Below are positions 10,546 through 22,072 of a stretch of DNA of 64,000 nucleotides, in pieces. The DNA is taken from NCBI RefSeq assembly GCF_036320965.1, contig NC_092240.1, positions 56,484,552-56,548,551 of the forward strand, in the 5' to 3' direction. Both the position numbers and the translations under genes were made by a program. Under the pieces are notes generated by a model. That model saw only the letters and a program-made list of their open reading frames with translations. It did not search any database and was not told the DNA's origin. The stretch comes from Panulirus ornatus. Lineage: Eukaryota; Arthropoda; Malacostraca; Decapoda; Palinuridae. Position 1 is the stretch's first letter. Each line of letters begins with the position of its first letter.

Positions 10546-11954
10546 TTAAATAATCCGTCTAGCTTCCTGGCTGAGCTGTAGTAACTTTTTGTCCTATTTA
10601 TATTTTGGATTTTCTTGGTATTCTTGAAGATTTGATAACTCTGTTTCTTCCGTGTTAATAAGATTTCAAGTTTTATAGATTTTTTTATATACCTTCAGAT
10701 CATCATACATATTTCTCCTCTTTTTTCTCAATTATATAGTTGCATCTCTTTCAGCTTTTCATGGTAGTTCATATGTTCCACCCCTTTGAGTTATGTACGT
10801 GAAAAGTAACTTTAAATTTCTTTCCATTTTATGTATACTTTTACTTAATCCATTGAGTGTTTATTTCATTGGAATTTCATTTTCTCTAAATCTTCATTTC
10901 ATATTTTCTCATCAGTTTCTTTTAAAAATCCTTCTTCCGTTTCTGTCCTTTTCCTCTTCTTCCATGCCCTCCTTTTCATCCAGAGTTTGCTGTCCTGAAG
11001 TTTTTCTGTTTTGTACTTTATTCTTTTTCTTTGGTGTCTGCCTGATGATTATTATTAGGCCTAGCCTCTTATAGTATATTTTTTGTATTTGTCTATAGTT
11101 TGATATATGAAAATCTCATTCCAATTTGTGTTTAGAATCCTTTCAGCGATCTTATTATATGAAAATCTCATTCCAATTTGTGTTTAGAATCCTTTCAGTG
11201 ATCTTTTTCCTAGTCTGATTTGTCATGGTGGAAATTTTTATCACTCAAGTCATTGTTGTCCTCCGTTTCTGTTTTGTGTTCTTATTCATTCAGTCTTCCC
11301 ATTTAAATGCTGTAGTGATTTCTATGACATGATATTTATTGAAATGTTTCCGTTTCATTAGTAAAGATAAGATGTATCCTATTGTTCCCTCTTGTCGGTT
11401 TGTGGTTTTCATGCACAATGCTGAATGATTCACATAGATTAATTATCTTTGGAGATGATTTCTTTTATTTGCCTATCCATTATTATTTCATTTGTGAGCA
11501 GTTGAGGAGTACATTCATGAGAAAGTAAGCATGCATTCCATATTTTTTGGGGGGAGAAGAATTGGGAGATTGAATTTGCATTTGTAACAAGCCATTAGAA
11601 AGGAATGATGCAGGCCCAAGTCTTGTATTGAAATGGATTTCCAACAGGGGGGCTGATTGAGAGCGTAAATTAGGTTTTAGTATGATTTAAAGATTAGTGG
11701 ATAGAGTATAGCATAAGAATGTTTTTATAGTGTTATTTTTATAGTGTTAAGAGTTATATTGCAGATAGCTTACTGAGAATAAGGTTAGTTTGAGCACATT
11801 AGAAAGAAAGAAGTGAAAGGAGAATCTAAGAAGGAATAAAAAGAAGGAAGAGGAGGAATAAGGTGAGAGGGCTTAGATACGGTGTTGATGGAAGATATAA
11901 TGTGGATAGTGAGTATGAGACAAGTGCACTTATTGGTGACTTTGCAGCATTATA
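10546..11954. other. AT-rich interval without recognised genes
   Basis: No element or gene was recognised apart from a 52-bp tandem duplication at 11,104-11,207. The 93-residue plus-strand frame at 10,793-11,074 is Phe/Leu/Ser-rich, as expected from T-rich DNA, and is not claimed as a gene. Confidence 0.55.
11104..11207. repeat. 52-bp tandem duplication
   Basis: TATATGAAAATCTCATTCC starts at 11,104 and again at 11,156. The two 52-bp copies differ at very few positions, so the duplication is recent. Confidence 0.92.
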
Positions 11955-11967
11955 CAGGTACACCACC
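11955..11967 (+). repeat. Left terminal inverted repeat
   Basis: Thirteen bases, perfect inverted match to 12,927-12,939, preceded by the TA duplication. Confidence 0.85.
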
Positions 11968-12185
11968 AAATTTTTGGCAACTGATGGTTCGGTAGCTTCT
12001 TTAGTCCAGACAAAATTACATGAGGGAACTTGAAATTACTGCGGCCACCAGACTAGTTTACTTGGCGGCCACAGATAGCGGTGTGTAGGGCATGCCTATT
12101 TGCATTCTTTACACTGCACTTGTTGGTGGTGATACCACAATTCTGTGAGATTCTTAGCTTATTTTGCTTAGATTTAACCCTTGCT

Positions 12186-12735
12186 ATGGCTTCCAAGACA
12201 TATGAGAGTGTCAGTCGTGGTGTCAAACGTAAACACTAGTCCGTATCGATCCAAGATGAAAGCAGAACTGTTGCAAAAAATGGATCGTGTGGTGTTTCGG
12301 TGCATAAGCTGTGTGACGTACAGTATTGGTTCGTCAACTGTTTATGTTATAAAGAAGCAAAGGGAGAAAATATTGAAATTCTATGCAGACCAATTCCAAG
12401 AAGCAATTGACGATTAGAAAAGTAAGAGTACTGAGCACAATTGAGTGATGATGGAATGGTTTTGATAGCGTCAAAGTGATGGAGTGGACTTGTCAGGTAG
12501 CATGAGAATGAACCAGGCTTAGTCGTTCCCTAAAGAACTTAAATAACAACATGAGCGTAACTATAGTGAAGGATGGCTTCAAAGATTCAAGAAGCATCAT
12601 GAAATTTCTATGAATAAAGTGTGCGGAGAAAAGCTGTCTGCAAACCTTGAAGGAGCTGCCAAGTATGTGGACGAATTTGCGAAACTCATAGCTGACTAGA
12701 ACCTCAGTCCTCAGTAGGTGTATAATGTATTTCAT
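12186..12735 (+). pseudogene. Tigger/jerky-type transposase N-terminal remnant
   Basis: The start ATG at 12,186 gives MASKTYESVS-like sequence and VKRKH, followed by a stop. After a frame change the CENP-B-type helix-turn-helix tail appears as GSSTVYVIKKQREKILKFYA (about 12,330-12,390). A further shift gives EGWLQRFKKHHE, CGEKLSANLEGAAKYVDEFA and NLSPQ-VYN (12,569-12,730). This order (CENPB-N helix, then the second DNA-binding domain, then the residues just before the catalytic core) is that of Tigger/jerky transposases. The DDE catalytic domain is missing entirely. In active relatives the protein binds the terminal repeats and cuts at TA sites. Confidence 0.78.
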
Positions 12736-12926
12736 TTATTTATTTAATTTACATTTAATATTTGTTTGATTTAAATTTCTAGCAGTCCATGGTATATTTT
12801 AGACACATGGGAGATGTATAATTAGTGGGTTAGAGGTGTGTTGATGAATTATTATTACATGACCACGGTTGGTCCTGTGAAATAGTTAATCCGGCAAGAC
12901 TTTGGAACCAAGAGTGCTGGGAAATA

Positions 12927-12939
12927 GGTGGTGTACCTG
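12927..12939 (-). repeat. Right terminal inverted repeat
   Basis: GGTGGTGTACCTG, the reverse complement of the left terminus, followed by TA. Confidence 0.85.
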
Positions 12940-15814
12940 TATATTAATTGAGTTTGGGAGAAATATTCTACTGAGGCCATACTACCCCAGATACTTTAAC
13001 ATCCCTGCCTTTTGCCAGCTTGTGGCATTGTGAGTTGGGAGCCCAGTTTTACAAGTGTTATTTCAATAGATGCTGCCCATATACATAAGATTCAGCCTTT
13101 ATGAATGGAAGTAGAGTGAATGGAAATAGAAAGAATGGAAGTAGAGTTAATGGGAATAGAAAGATAAGAGTATACAGTGATTTAAGTTATAGAATAGTTG
13201 AATGATATTTCTTGGTCATTTAATGTTTTTGGTGCAGTTTTGTGACTGTGTTAGAAATGTGAAAGAATTAAATTAGTATGTTACTCCAACATGCAAACAA
13301 TAGGGTTTAGTGCAAATGTGATGTTAGGTTTGGTAAGATGTGTTGCTCAGCTACTCATTTGTCTCATCAACACTTATTTTGGCCAAGTTTATTTTGAATG
13401 AATATATTTTTTTCTCTTTTTATGTAAAGATGAACATTTTAAATTATAGCTATGAATTATGGTGTTCAAGGACAAATCCTTGATTTTGTTATGGAATTCA
13501 TAGTTATGTATATGGCAGATCTGTCTTATGCATTGGGAGGTTTAAGGTTATGGCAACATTATCTTTGGAAACTTCAAAATTTAGAGGTTTTGAGTTATAT
13601 TAATCTACTATCAGAGGTATTTTATTTCATATATATCATGTCATTAAATGGGAGAACATTTTGCCATCTGGAAACCTATTACTTCCCTTTGGATCTGCCA
13701 TTGGTTTCATTTATGTGATGGCATGATTCCTGTTTTTCAACCATTGTTTGGCTGCTGGAGTATATGTATATATCAGTGTTTGGGTGCTTCTTTTTTTATC
13801 ATTAGTGGGCAACTTTAGTAAGGACAGTCAGTCCTTGTATGTAAGCCACATTTCTGTTACTAAGTGTTTTTCATAGTGACAAGTGGGTTAAAGGTAGGAA
13901 GGAAAACTTAAATCAAGAGCTAGGAATTTATTTTTCTTAGTTTTGACAAAGTCTTCTTCAGGAGAATAATAGTACATCATGATAGGTACTCCAGCATATA
14001 TAGAAAACTGATAGATCAAGGAACTGGATGCTGAGAAGTATTGCCAACTCATTCATCTATTACTAGCAGGACTGTGCAAGGCTTATAGATGAGGTTGCCT
14101 GAGCACAAAGCTGTCATTAGGACCTCTGCACCACCAGTGCTTTGATGGTACATATGGAGAAGGAGGAACATTTATCAGGATGGAGGGATTTAGAGATTTT
14201 ACAGCAGGAAGTTGTTGCCTTTCAGTATCTATGATGAAATATTGCAATTGGTGGCAGTGCTAGTGTGTTATGCTCGCCACTTGACTTGTACGTTGATGAA
14301 CTGTGTTTCTCTTGATTACCTCACCTTGTCCCCTGACTTGACTTACTTGCTTGTATAATGCTGTTTTTTTAGCAGTTCTCTTATGCCATAGTTATCTGTT
14401 CTAGGTTCATCCAGTGTTGTCTTCAACCATGAGTTGAAGCTTCTTTTGAATGTTTCTGCTGTCACTCCATGAAATTTCATAGATCACCTGATATTGCATT
14501 GAATAATTGTTAGACAGGAAGACAAGGAAAGCATTGGAAGCAGTCTCTGTTTCTACAGAAAGAAACAGTAACACCAAATCAGGCAGCTTCACCTAGACTA
14601 GAGCAGTGGTAGAAATGGTGTGTTGTAAGTGGCCAATGTATGGCAGGTAAGGGCCAGAAATGGACCAGTTACGTAGCAGTGCTTCTCAGTTTCCAGTTCC
14701 ATGACCATTTAAGTAGCAGTGCTTCTCAGTAGTTTTATATGATCCACTAATTTTCTAAACAGGCTTGTTTAGCTGTCATTAAGTATCATTAGAGTATGCT
14801 CCTGGAGAAGGCTTTGTTGAAAATAATTGAGAATTATAAATTTCTTTTTCTTGTTTAACCCCAACTGTCACTAGACTTTGTGGAATGTGAGCTGGCAGTA
14901 ATAATATTTACCTGAATCACCATATGTGATCTGCATGTTACCAATAGTTTTAATTTCTTAGCAAAGCAAAATTCTCTGATTGCAGTCTAAAAAAACATGC
15001 AAATTAATTTTTAGATGTACTTGTGCCTGGAACAGGAGGATGTAATATTGATAATGTGTGATATATGAGATAACCCCATTCCCCCCCCAGAAAAAAAGGT
15101 TTTTATGAAGAGGGTAGCAAAACAGTGATGGATTATCATCCAGTATTTGTTCCCCAGCATTTTTTATTTTTTTTTACCAGACTATAAAGTGTAAGTTAGA
15201 TTTCCTAATGCTTATATAATGCATATAGATACTATATATCTTTACGATCAAAGGAAAAGTAAGTGTGTTACCAAAATATCTAGTGTTGAGAAGATTATCT
15301 TGTTAGGCTTAAGTCATGTTAACAATATTTGCAATGCAATTTAAATTAGGTCGTACTTGTCATTGATGTTTTAGAATCAACATAAGGATTTATTACTTGC
15401 AGTTATTGACATAAGAATTACATGTGTGTGGAAAGTACAAAGGTATAGCAAGATTTTTATCATGCTGTGGTATTTACGTAGCTGCCACTTCCCAACCCAC
15501 ACTGCTTGTGTTTTATGATGCATATATACGTGGCAGTTTGTAATTTTTTCACCTTCTGGTGTATATTAAGTGTAGTTTGTAATATTAGTTGAATTGGACA
15601 TGGAATAGCCTGTGGTTGAAACCATTGTGTTTTTTGTAGGATTTCCTGCATTACAAAACGAATTTCATGTCCACTGTTATCTTGTTGTACCCAGTTTTGA
15701 ATGTCATTAACTTCATGATAAGTGAGAGTTGTTTACTAGATTTTGAATATTTCATAATGAAGTTAATATTATTTGCAAATTAGTGTAATCTACTCTTGAT
15801 ATTACATAAATTGT
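12940..15814. other. AT-rich interval, no gene recognised
   Basis: Several short frames (for example 13,452-13,718 plus, 88 codons; 14,407-14,592 minus, 61 codons) show no motif or codon pattern that supports them. A small direct repeat, GTAGCAGTGCTTCTCAGT, occurs at about 14,670 and 14,713. This could be intronic or intergenic sequence. Confidence 0.5.
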
Positions 15815-16660
15815 AACGTCTCAAATCCAGCATTCCAAAATCTGGCAACTCCCAAAATGTGGCTCTTGTAAGGTACTGATGTTCACTGAGACCCATGCCC
15901 TTCAGTTAAAGTGTAATCACAAGTGATTACCTTTCCTGGCAACTATCTTCTCCTAATTCTGAAACTCTGTATGTTGCCCTACTTTAGACCTTCTCATTTA
16001 GGTCTTTTTGTTTTTTTAAGTGCAGTGAACAAACCTGAGAAGTATATTCTAGTTTTGGCTTTATATATGAAGTGAACATTTTGCACAGTGCTAAAAGCCA
16101 ATCATAGGAGAGGCTAACTATCTAAAGCAAGTGACACAGCAAGAAATGTGTAAGAAGTCTTCACAGCCATGTACAAACAGGTACAAAAACTCCAACCCTT
16201 CACCAACCCCCTTACATGATTTTCCTGAGCCTGAGCTTAGTTTTGATGGTCTTACGAGCATATCCACATCAGCTCCTATGATGAATGATGTGCATAACCT
16301 TATTTCTTTCTTCCTTGAGATGTTACCTCATTGCAGCAAGAAGACACATATTTACTTCCTTCAACCTCAGTCAGGTCAATTCTAATTCAACACTTCAGTA
16401 AAGTAATATGCTGTCACTGCTTTTGTCTTCATATACATTTTTCAAGAGTGAATGATGTAAAATTCTTGATAATTGCATCTACATTACATTTGAATTGTTT
16501 TTGACAAATTTATGGACTTTTGTGATGGGAGAAGAAAACTCCATAAGTTTATATAAATTATTTGAGTTGCTGTCAGGTACTCTACATGTTAAATTCCCAA
16601 AATTCAGAAAATTCCATATTTGGTAATTGCTCAGCCCTAAGGTTGCTGGATTTGAGTTAT
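15815..16660. mobile_element. Possible second degenerate DNA transposon
   Basis: CTCAAATCCAGCA at 15,820-15,832 recurs inverted at 16,644-16,656, and the sequence just inside each (CCAAAATCTGG-type versus AATTTTCTGAATTTTGGG) also pairs loosely. The 84-codon plus frame at 16,131-16,385, rich in Ser/Thr/Pro then Leu/Cys, could be a transposase C-terminal remnant but has no diagnostic motif. No clean target duplication was found. An alternative is chance inverted similarity. Confidence 0.4.
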
Positions 16661-17113
16661 AAGAGTGTATTGTACTGTAATACTAAATTGAAAGTAGAAT
16701 ATACTTTAATCTTTGTTGTTATGTAATGATACTGCATATGAAAAATGCAGACTTAATAAATGTGCTTTAGTGGCATTCCAGTCCAGCTGAGGCTCCAAAT
16801 GCTTTGGCTCATATATATTTGTGTTGGTTCTCAGTGGCAGTACAGAATGGTTTGTCACTTTTACCTTATCTTACATCTGTGGAATATTTACCACAGAACT
16901 TTGGGTGTGCACAGAATTTTGTTGTAGTGAAGAAGAATGTATTAATTATAGGTACATTCATAGAAATTACTCAAATGAAAGTTATTTTGTAAATTGATGT
17001 AGGTTTCATATGAATATTTTTCTTTCTTTCCTTCCTTATTCTTGTTGATTTTTTATTATTCTGATTAATTTGGTGTAAAAGATTCTTTACATGTGCCTTT
17101 GTGTTTTTCTCAG
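16661..17113. other. AT-rich spacer
   Basis: Nothing recognised. It ends in a pyrimidine-rich stretch before CAG at 17,111-17,113. Confidence 0.45.
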
Positions 17114-17226
17114 ATAGAGCTGTTTAAACCATTCCAGATGAAAAGAAACTGATAAAATTTTACATCTTTAAGAATGAGGCAAAATTATGGTTTCCACTGA
17201 TGGGAGACTTATGCACCAGACTACAG
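17114..17226 (+). other. Candidate non-coding or 5'-UTR exon
   Basis: Preceded by a polypyrimidine acceptor (GTGTTTTTCTCAG) and followed by a near-consensus donor (CTACAG then GTATGT). All three frames contain stops early in the 113 bases, so it cannot be an internal coding exon. A frame from an ATG at about 17,188 stays open to the donor, which would fit a first coding or leader exon. This rests on splice-site pattern alone; no partner exon is identified. Confidence 0.25.
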
Positions 17227-17259
17227 GTATGTATACAACTAACTTGTAACATTGTAAAC

Positions 17260-17480
17260 AAACCAGATGTCACGTCATCCCCAACTTTCTTTGATCAGGT
17301 TAGTTCCATTCCTCCTTTCATATTCTAAGCCAAGCTATCATATTTCCATTCTCTACTTGTCCAACCTATCATCATTCATCCTCTCCTTATGTCCAAACCC
17401 AAACATATTCATCTTCTCCACATGTCTAATCCACCTCAAATATTTTTCATACCTTTGTGTGATACCATGACCTATGTCAT
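17260..17480 (-). mobile_element. Very degenerate LINE C-terminal piece
   Basis: Pyrimidine-rich on the plus strand, with the TCTCCTTATGTCC-AACC and CATGTCTAATCCACCTC pattern that in better copies encodes the WFGH region on the minus strand. Too eroded to assign to a subfamily. Confidence 0.4.
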
Positions 17481-18850
17481 ATTCTCTCTGACAACACGTC
17501 TCCTATATACTTCACTGGTGCTCTCCCATCTTCCGGAATTTTGAGCACACTTCAAGTTCCACTTTTCGGTAGCCAATATTTTATAAGTGTTTGTTCCATT
17601 CATTTCTTATTTTCACATCTAGTGATTATAATTAGCAGAAATATGCTCTCTTAATAATTTTTTCTCATTCATTGTCACAATTTCTCTTTTTAGTAACATC
17701 CTTAAGGATCCAATCAAATTTTATCCATGGAAAGCTCTCACCTTAATTTTTCTCGCATTATGCCATGGATTTTTACACATTGAGAGTTGTGCTGACCTTA
17801 GGAGGCAGAAGTGCATGATAATTTCATCTAATAGTCAGTCATCCTCAGCCATGTCAATGTCTGACTCATTTTCATGAATTTTATAGGGAAGAAATTGAGC
17901 AGCCTTTGGCTAAATTTTGAATATCAGGCAAATGATCAGGAATTATTTGATGATGATCTGTATTTGTATTGAAAGTTGATTGAGGCAAGGTAGGAGAAGG
18001 TTTTCTAGCAGAGGTGGGGACAGTGTTACCTTTGCCCATGTGACTTTGACAAAGCTGCACCTCACTGGTGTGTCTGGGAGTTTACACACTTTTATAGTTT
18101 TGCTGTTATGAAAAAATTATCATTTAATTAGTTTCATTATGAAAGGAAGGCTTATTATGCAATATAAATTGTACTGATAATTAGTAAATAGTATTTTGGT
18201 TTAGGTAAAGTGAAGGCTTTATTATGCAATGTAAAATGTACTTATAATCAGTAGATAGTATTTTTGTGTAGGTAAAGTGAATGATGAAATTTGCACAGTG
18301 GCAACTCACACGACACTCAGGCCTTACTCTTGCATTTTGTAAAATGTTGTGCTGAAATAGAAACATAATGAAAGGAGTGAACAAAATTTTTAAAAGTTCT
18401 TTTCTTCATTGGTATATGAATATCTTTGAAATTGCAAGGTTGAATATATTTTCTAACTTTTTGAAAAATGTGGATTTTGAGTAATGGAAAGGAAGACTTA
18501 ATAAAGAGTTAGGGGGTTGAACCATTATAAGAAGAACAGTTGATAACTAATGAATTCTTTGTGGACTTCAAAAGCCATGATGATGCTTTTATCTTTGGTT
18601 CATCCATGTAAGTTTTTCGAGTGGTTAGAGCTTCATCATCATTCATTGATGTGTCAACATTCTAAGTATCACTATGACTCTTGTCCCGTCTCTCCATCTT
18701 GCTGGATCTAATCAGTCACCATCGTCAGAATTCATCTTTAATGATTCATAATTCTGTATAATCAAAGGTAGTATGACTTTTATTTGTGCCCATATTTTTC
18801 TTGAAGTGAGAGAAAAAGAAAATATAGATTAATAAGGGCTCTGCAGGTGT
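17481..18850. other. AT-rich interval
   Basis: No gene recognised. Contains the 67-bp tandem duplication listed separately. Confidence 0.5.
18147..18280. repeat. 67-bp tandem duplication
   Basis: ATTATGCAAT starts at 18,154 and 18,221. The flanking TAGTATTTTGGTTTAGG and TAGTATTTTTGTGTAGG blocks align with the same offset. Two imperfect copies. Confidence 0.85.
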
Positions 18851-19390
18851 TTGTAGACCGAATCTTAAAGTTTGAAAGGTTATAGGAAGAGGGAAAGACT
18901 TAAGGAGGAAGAGAATTCCACAACTTAAGTGTTATAGGGAAGGAGATATCATAAGTCGTTATTTGAGTCTAGTCTCCACCCAGAAATTCTGGGAAGTAGC
19001 AGCCAGACACATGCCTTGGGTGTGGGGACACTTACAGAGAGCTCACAAGAACTAGGGTCAAAATAATATCTGTAAATCATAGAGAAAGTAGCAACATTAT
19101 GGTGTATGGAAAGGGATGATTGTAGAGAGATGATGCCAGGAGAATTAATGAGTTGGTTGGCTTTTGGTTCCACTCTGGTTAGCAGAGAACTAGAGGAAGA
19201 GCTATTACAGATGTGTGAGTAGAATTCCATGCTTGGGTGAATGAAAAAAAATCTTGTATATATGAAATAGTTGCTCACAAGAAAACCTTTTCCTCTGTAT
19301 TCCCTGTATCCCCATTCTTCTTGATGGCCTGGGCTAAGGTGTCTGAATGTGTGTGGATGTAACCAAGGTGAGTAGAAAGGATAGATAGGT
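18851..19390 (-). mobile_element. Jockey-like LINE, 3' end of the RT ORF
   Basis: The 148-codon minus frame at 18,949-19,395 includes FFIHPSMEFYSHICN, SSSSLLTRVEPKANQLINSP, SLSIHHNVATFSMIYRYYF and SSCEL. This is the pattern of the post-RT C-terminal region of Jockey-group LINEs, where MEY-SH-WGGSS--LLDRVE-KA-RLI precedes RR-VASL-LFYRYYFG. The plus-strand piece at 41.6-42.1 kb is a relative. 5'-truncated. Confidence 0.65.
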
Positions 19391-19549
19391 AGCACGTTTG
19401 AAGAAAGGAACCTGGGGGTTCTGGCTCTGAGTTAAGCAAAGCTCAAGGGTAAAGGGGAAGAATGGTTTGGAGGTGTCAAAGATGTGGTCTATGGTTGGTG
19501 AGAGGACAAAAACTAAGGAAGGGGTAACACTACTCCTGAAGCAGGAGTT

Positions 19550-19960
19550 GTGGTAGTGTGTGTGATAGAGTCTAAGGACGTAATTTCTAGATTGATATGG
19601 GTAATACTGAAAGTGGATGGTGAGAGATGGGTGATTATTAGTGTTTTTGCACCTGGTCATGAGAAGAAAGCACGAGAGCCATATGTTTTGGGAGCAGGTG
19701 AGTGTGTCAGCAGTCTTGATGGAAGATGCTGGGTATTAGTGATAGGTGATTTAAATGCAAAAGCGAGTAATGTGACAGTTGAGGGTATGATTAAGGGACA
19801 TGTAGAGTTTAGTATTGTGAATAGAAATGGTGAACAACTAGTGGGATTGTGTGTTGACAAGGAACAGGCAATTAGGAGAAGCTGGTTTAAAAAGAGGGAC
19901 GTACACAAATGTATGTATGGAGTAGGAATGATGATCACCAGGAATAATTGGATTGCATAG
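19550..19960 (+). pseudogene. APE-like endonuclease domain remnant of RTE LINE
   Basis: A 136-codon frame corresponding to the middle of an exonuclease/endonuclease/phosphatase fold: SVFAPG loop, then VIGDLNAK with the Asp-Leu-Asn typical of the active site. The C-terminal SDH motif lies past the stop (TSDPL-like at about 20,027), with His replaced. The beginning (ALSETKL-like) lies upstream after a stop at about 19,433. Confidence 0.75.
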
Positions 19961-20242
19961 TAATTGATAGACATGCTAAAGAGACACTTTTGCATTTGAA
20001 TGTGCTGAGAGTGGCAGTTTTAGGGACGTCTGATCCATTACCTAGTGGGGGCAAGGGTGAAGATTTGTAGAGGTTTTTGGAAAAGAGGAAAGTTTTGGTT
20101 GAGAAGAGGGTAGTTGAATTAAGTGAGCTTGCAAAAAAGAGTCATGTGTGAAGAAATACCTGGAGAGATTGAGTGTAGAATGGCAAAAGGTGAAAGTAAA
20201 TGAAGCTAGGGGAGTTTGAGAAAGGGGAGATATTTAGGAGGT

Positions 20243-20253
20243 AGTGTTGGCAT
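20243..20253 (+). repeat. Target-site duplication, left copy
   Basis: AGTGTTGGCAT, repeated exactly at 20,636-20,646 and bracketing a 382-bp poly(A)-terminated insert within the RTE linker. Confidence 0.85.
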
Positions 20254-20635
20254 AAAGAATAAAAACAAACTCTTCCCCTTTACCCTTGAGCTTCGTTTCA
20301 CTCAGAGCCAAAACATCCAGGTTCCTTTCCTCAAACATACTACCTATCTCTCCTTTTTTCACATCTTGGTTACATCCACACACATTTAGGCACCCCACTC
20401 TGAGCCTTCGAGGAGGATGAGCACTCCCCGCGTGACTCCTTCTTCTGTTTCCCATTTTAGAAAGTTAATACAAGGAGGGGAGGATTTCCGGCCCCCCGCT
20501 TCCGTCCCCTCTAGTCGCTTTCTACGACACGCGAGGAATACGTGGGAAGTATTCTTTCACCCCTATCCCCAGGGATACCTATCCCCCGCAAACGCGGGAG
20601 ACAGCGACAAAGTATAAAAAAAAAAAAAAAAAAAA
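20254..20635 (+). mobile_element. Composite retroposon: antisense endonuclease piece + family B + LINE 3' tail
   Basis: Three parts in order. 20,262-20,455 is the antisense of an RTE endonuclease start (minus-strand RRLRVGCLNVCGCNQDVKKG and LDVLALSETKLKG). 20,465-20,578 is inverted family B sequence, including CTACGACACGCGAGGAATAC and GGGAAGTATTCTTTC. 20,579-20,617 is CGCAAACGCGGGAGACAGCG then ACAAAGTATA, the RTE LINE 3' terminus, followed by poly(A). The flanking 11-bp duplication shows it inserted as one unit by target-primed reverse transcription. Confidence 0.8.
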
Positions 20636-20646
20636 AGTGTTGGCAT
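20636..20646 (+). repeat. Target-site duplication, right copy
   Basis: Second AGTGTTGGCAT, immediately after the poly(A) end of the insert. Confidence 0.85.
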
Positions 20647-20764
20647 GTGCGAGAGATGCATGTCATATGAGTAAGATGGGAGATAGGCAAGTGAAAAAGG
20701 ATTGTAAGTGGTGGGATGACAGAATAGTTTCTAATGAAGGGAAAAAGAGAAGTATGCAGATGGC

Positions 20765-20935
20765 ACTTACAGCAGTTAGCGTTCCTGACCGTGACACATT
20801 CACAGGCCACCCAGGGTCGAGCTAATAGGCTTGAATCCTGGTTGTGGCAGTCGGTCCACAGTCAACCCAGCTGTTCATCCTCTCTCAGAGGTTGGTTGAT
20901 GAATTAGATACATGGCTCAGGCTAAGGTGTATGAG
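20765..20935 (+). mobile_element. tRNA-derived SINE-like repeat, copy 2
   Basis: GCAGTTAGCGTTCCTGACCG resembles a box-A-bearing tRNA head and GGCTTGAATCC a B box with two changes from GGTTCGAATCC. CAGTCGGTCCACAGTCAACC and the GGCTCAGGCTAAGG end match the inverted copy at 643-808. It sits inside the older RTE copy and coincides with loss of the RT N-terminal half. Confidence 0.65.
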
Positions 20936-22072
20936 TAGGAAAGGAGGAGAATGATTGGTTCCCATTGAAGGTCGGTCTGCGGCAGGGGTGTGAGATGTCC
21001 CCATGGTTGTTTAATTTATTTATGGATGGGGTGGTTAGGGAGGTAAATGCAAGTTTGGAGAGTGGGGCAAGTATGCTGTCTGTTGGGGATGAGAGGTCCT
21101 GGGAAGTGAATTAGTCGTTGTTCACCAATGATACAGCTCTGGTGGCTGATTTGAGTGAGAAACTACAGAAGTTGGTGACTGAGTTTGGAAAAGTGTGTGA
21201 AAGGAGAAAGGTGAGAGTAAATGTGAATAAGAGCAAGGTTATTAGGTTAGACAGGGTTGAGGGATAAGTTAGTTGGGATGAGTTTGAATGGAGAAAAATT
21301 AGAGGAAGTGAAGTGTTTTGCATATCTGGGAGTGGACTTATCTGTGATTGGAACCATGGAAGTGGAAGCAAGTCATTGGGTGGAGAGGGGGTGAAGGTTC
21401 TGAGAGCGATGAAGAATGTGGAAGAATAGTAGTTCTAACAATATTATATGGTTGCAAGACATGTACAGCGGAGGGTGGATTTGTTGGAAATAGAATGTTT
21501 GAGGACATGTGGTGTGAGGTGATTTGATCAAGTAAATAATGAAAGGGTAAGAGAGATGTGTGGTAATAAAAAGAGTGTGGTTGAGAAAGCAGAAGAGGGT
21601 GTGTTGAAATGGTTTGGACATATTGAGAATGAGTGAGGAAAGATTGACAAAGAGGATATATGTGTCTGAAGTGGAGGGAACAAGGAGAAGTGGGAGACCA
21701 AATTGGAGGTGGAAGAATGGAGTGAAAAAGAATTTGATTGATCAGGGTCTGAACATACATGAAGGTGGGAGGCAAGCAAGGAATAGAGTGAATTGGAATG
21801 ATGTGGTATACCGAGGTCGACATACAGTCAGTGGACTGAACTAGGGCATATGAAACATCTGGGGTAAACTATGGAAAGGTATGTGGGACTTAGATGTGGA
21901 TAGTGAGCTGTGGTTTTGGTGCATTACCATGACAGCTAGAGACTGAATGTAAACGAATGTGGTCTTTTTTTTGTCTTTTTCTGGTGCTGCCTCGCTGACA
22001 AGGGGTGGCAATGCTGTTTCCTGTGGGGTGGGATGGTGATGCAAATGGATGAAGGCAAGCAAGTATGAATAT

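Larger units (their letters stand above)
11955..12939 (+). mobile_element. Tigger/pogo-like DNA transposon with TIRs and TA duplication
   Basis: Left end CAGGTACACCACC at 11,955-11,967 is matched by its perfect reverse complement at 12,927-12,939, each flanked by TA (11,953-11,954 and 12,940-12,941). The similarity extends imperfectly inward. TA target duplication and a CAGG start are known traits of the pogo/Tigger group of the Tc1/mariner superfamily. At 985 bp, with a broken transposase remnant inside, it is an internally deleted, immobile copy. It is the clearest class II element in the window. Confidence 0.8.

Noticed and set aside
20765..20935. A functional tRNA gene
   Set aside because: Only a B-box-like and a weak A-box-like motif are present; no cloverleaf with acceptor stem could be drawn, and an inverted diverged copy exists, so a SINE fits better.
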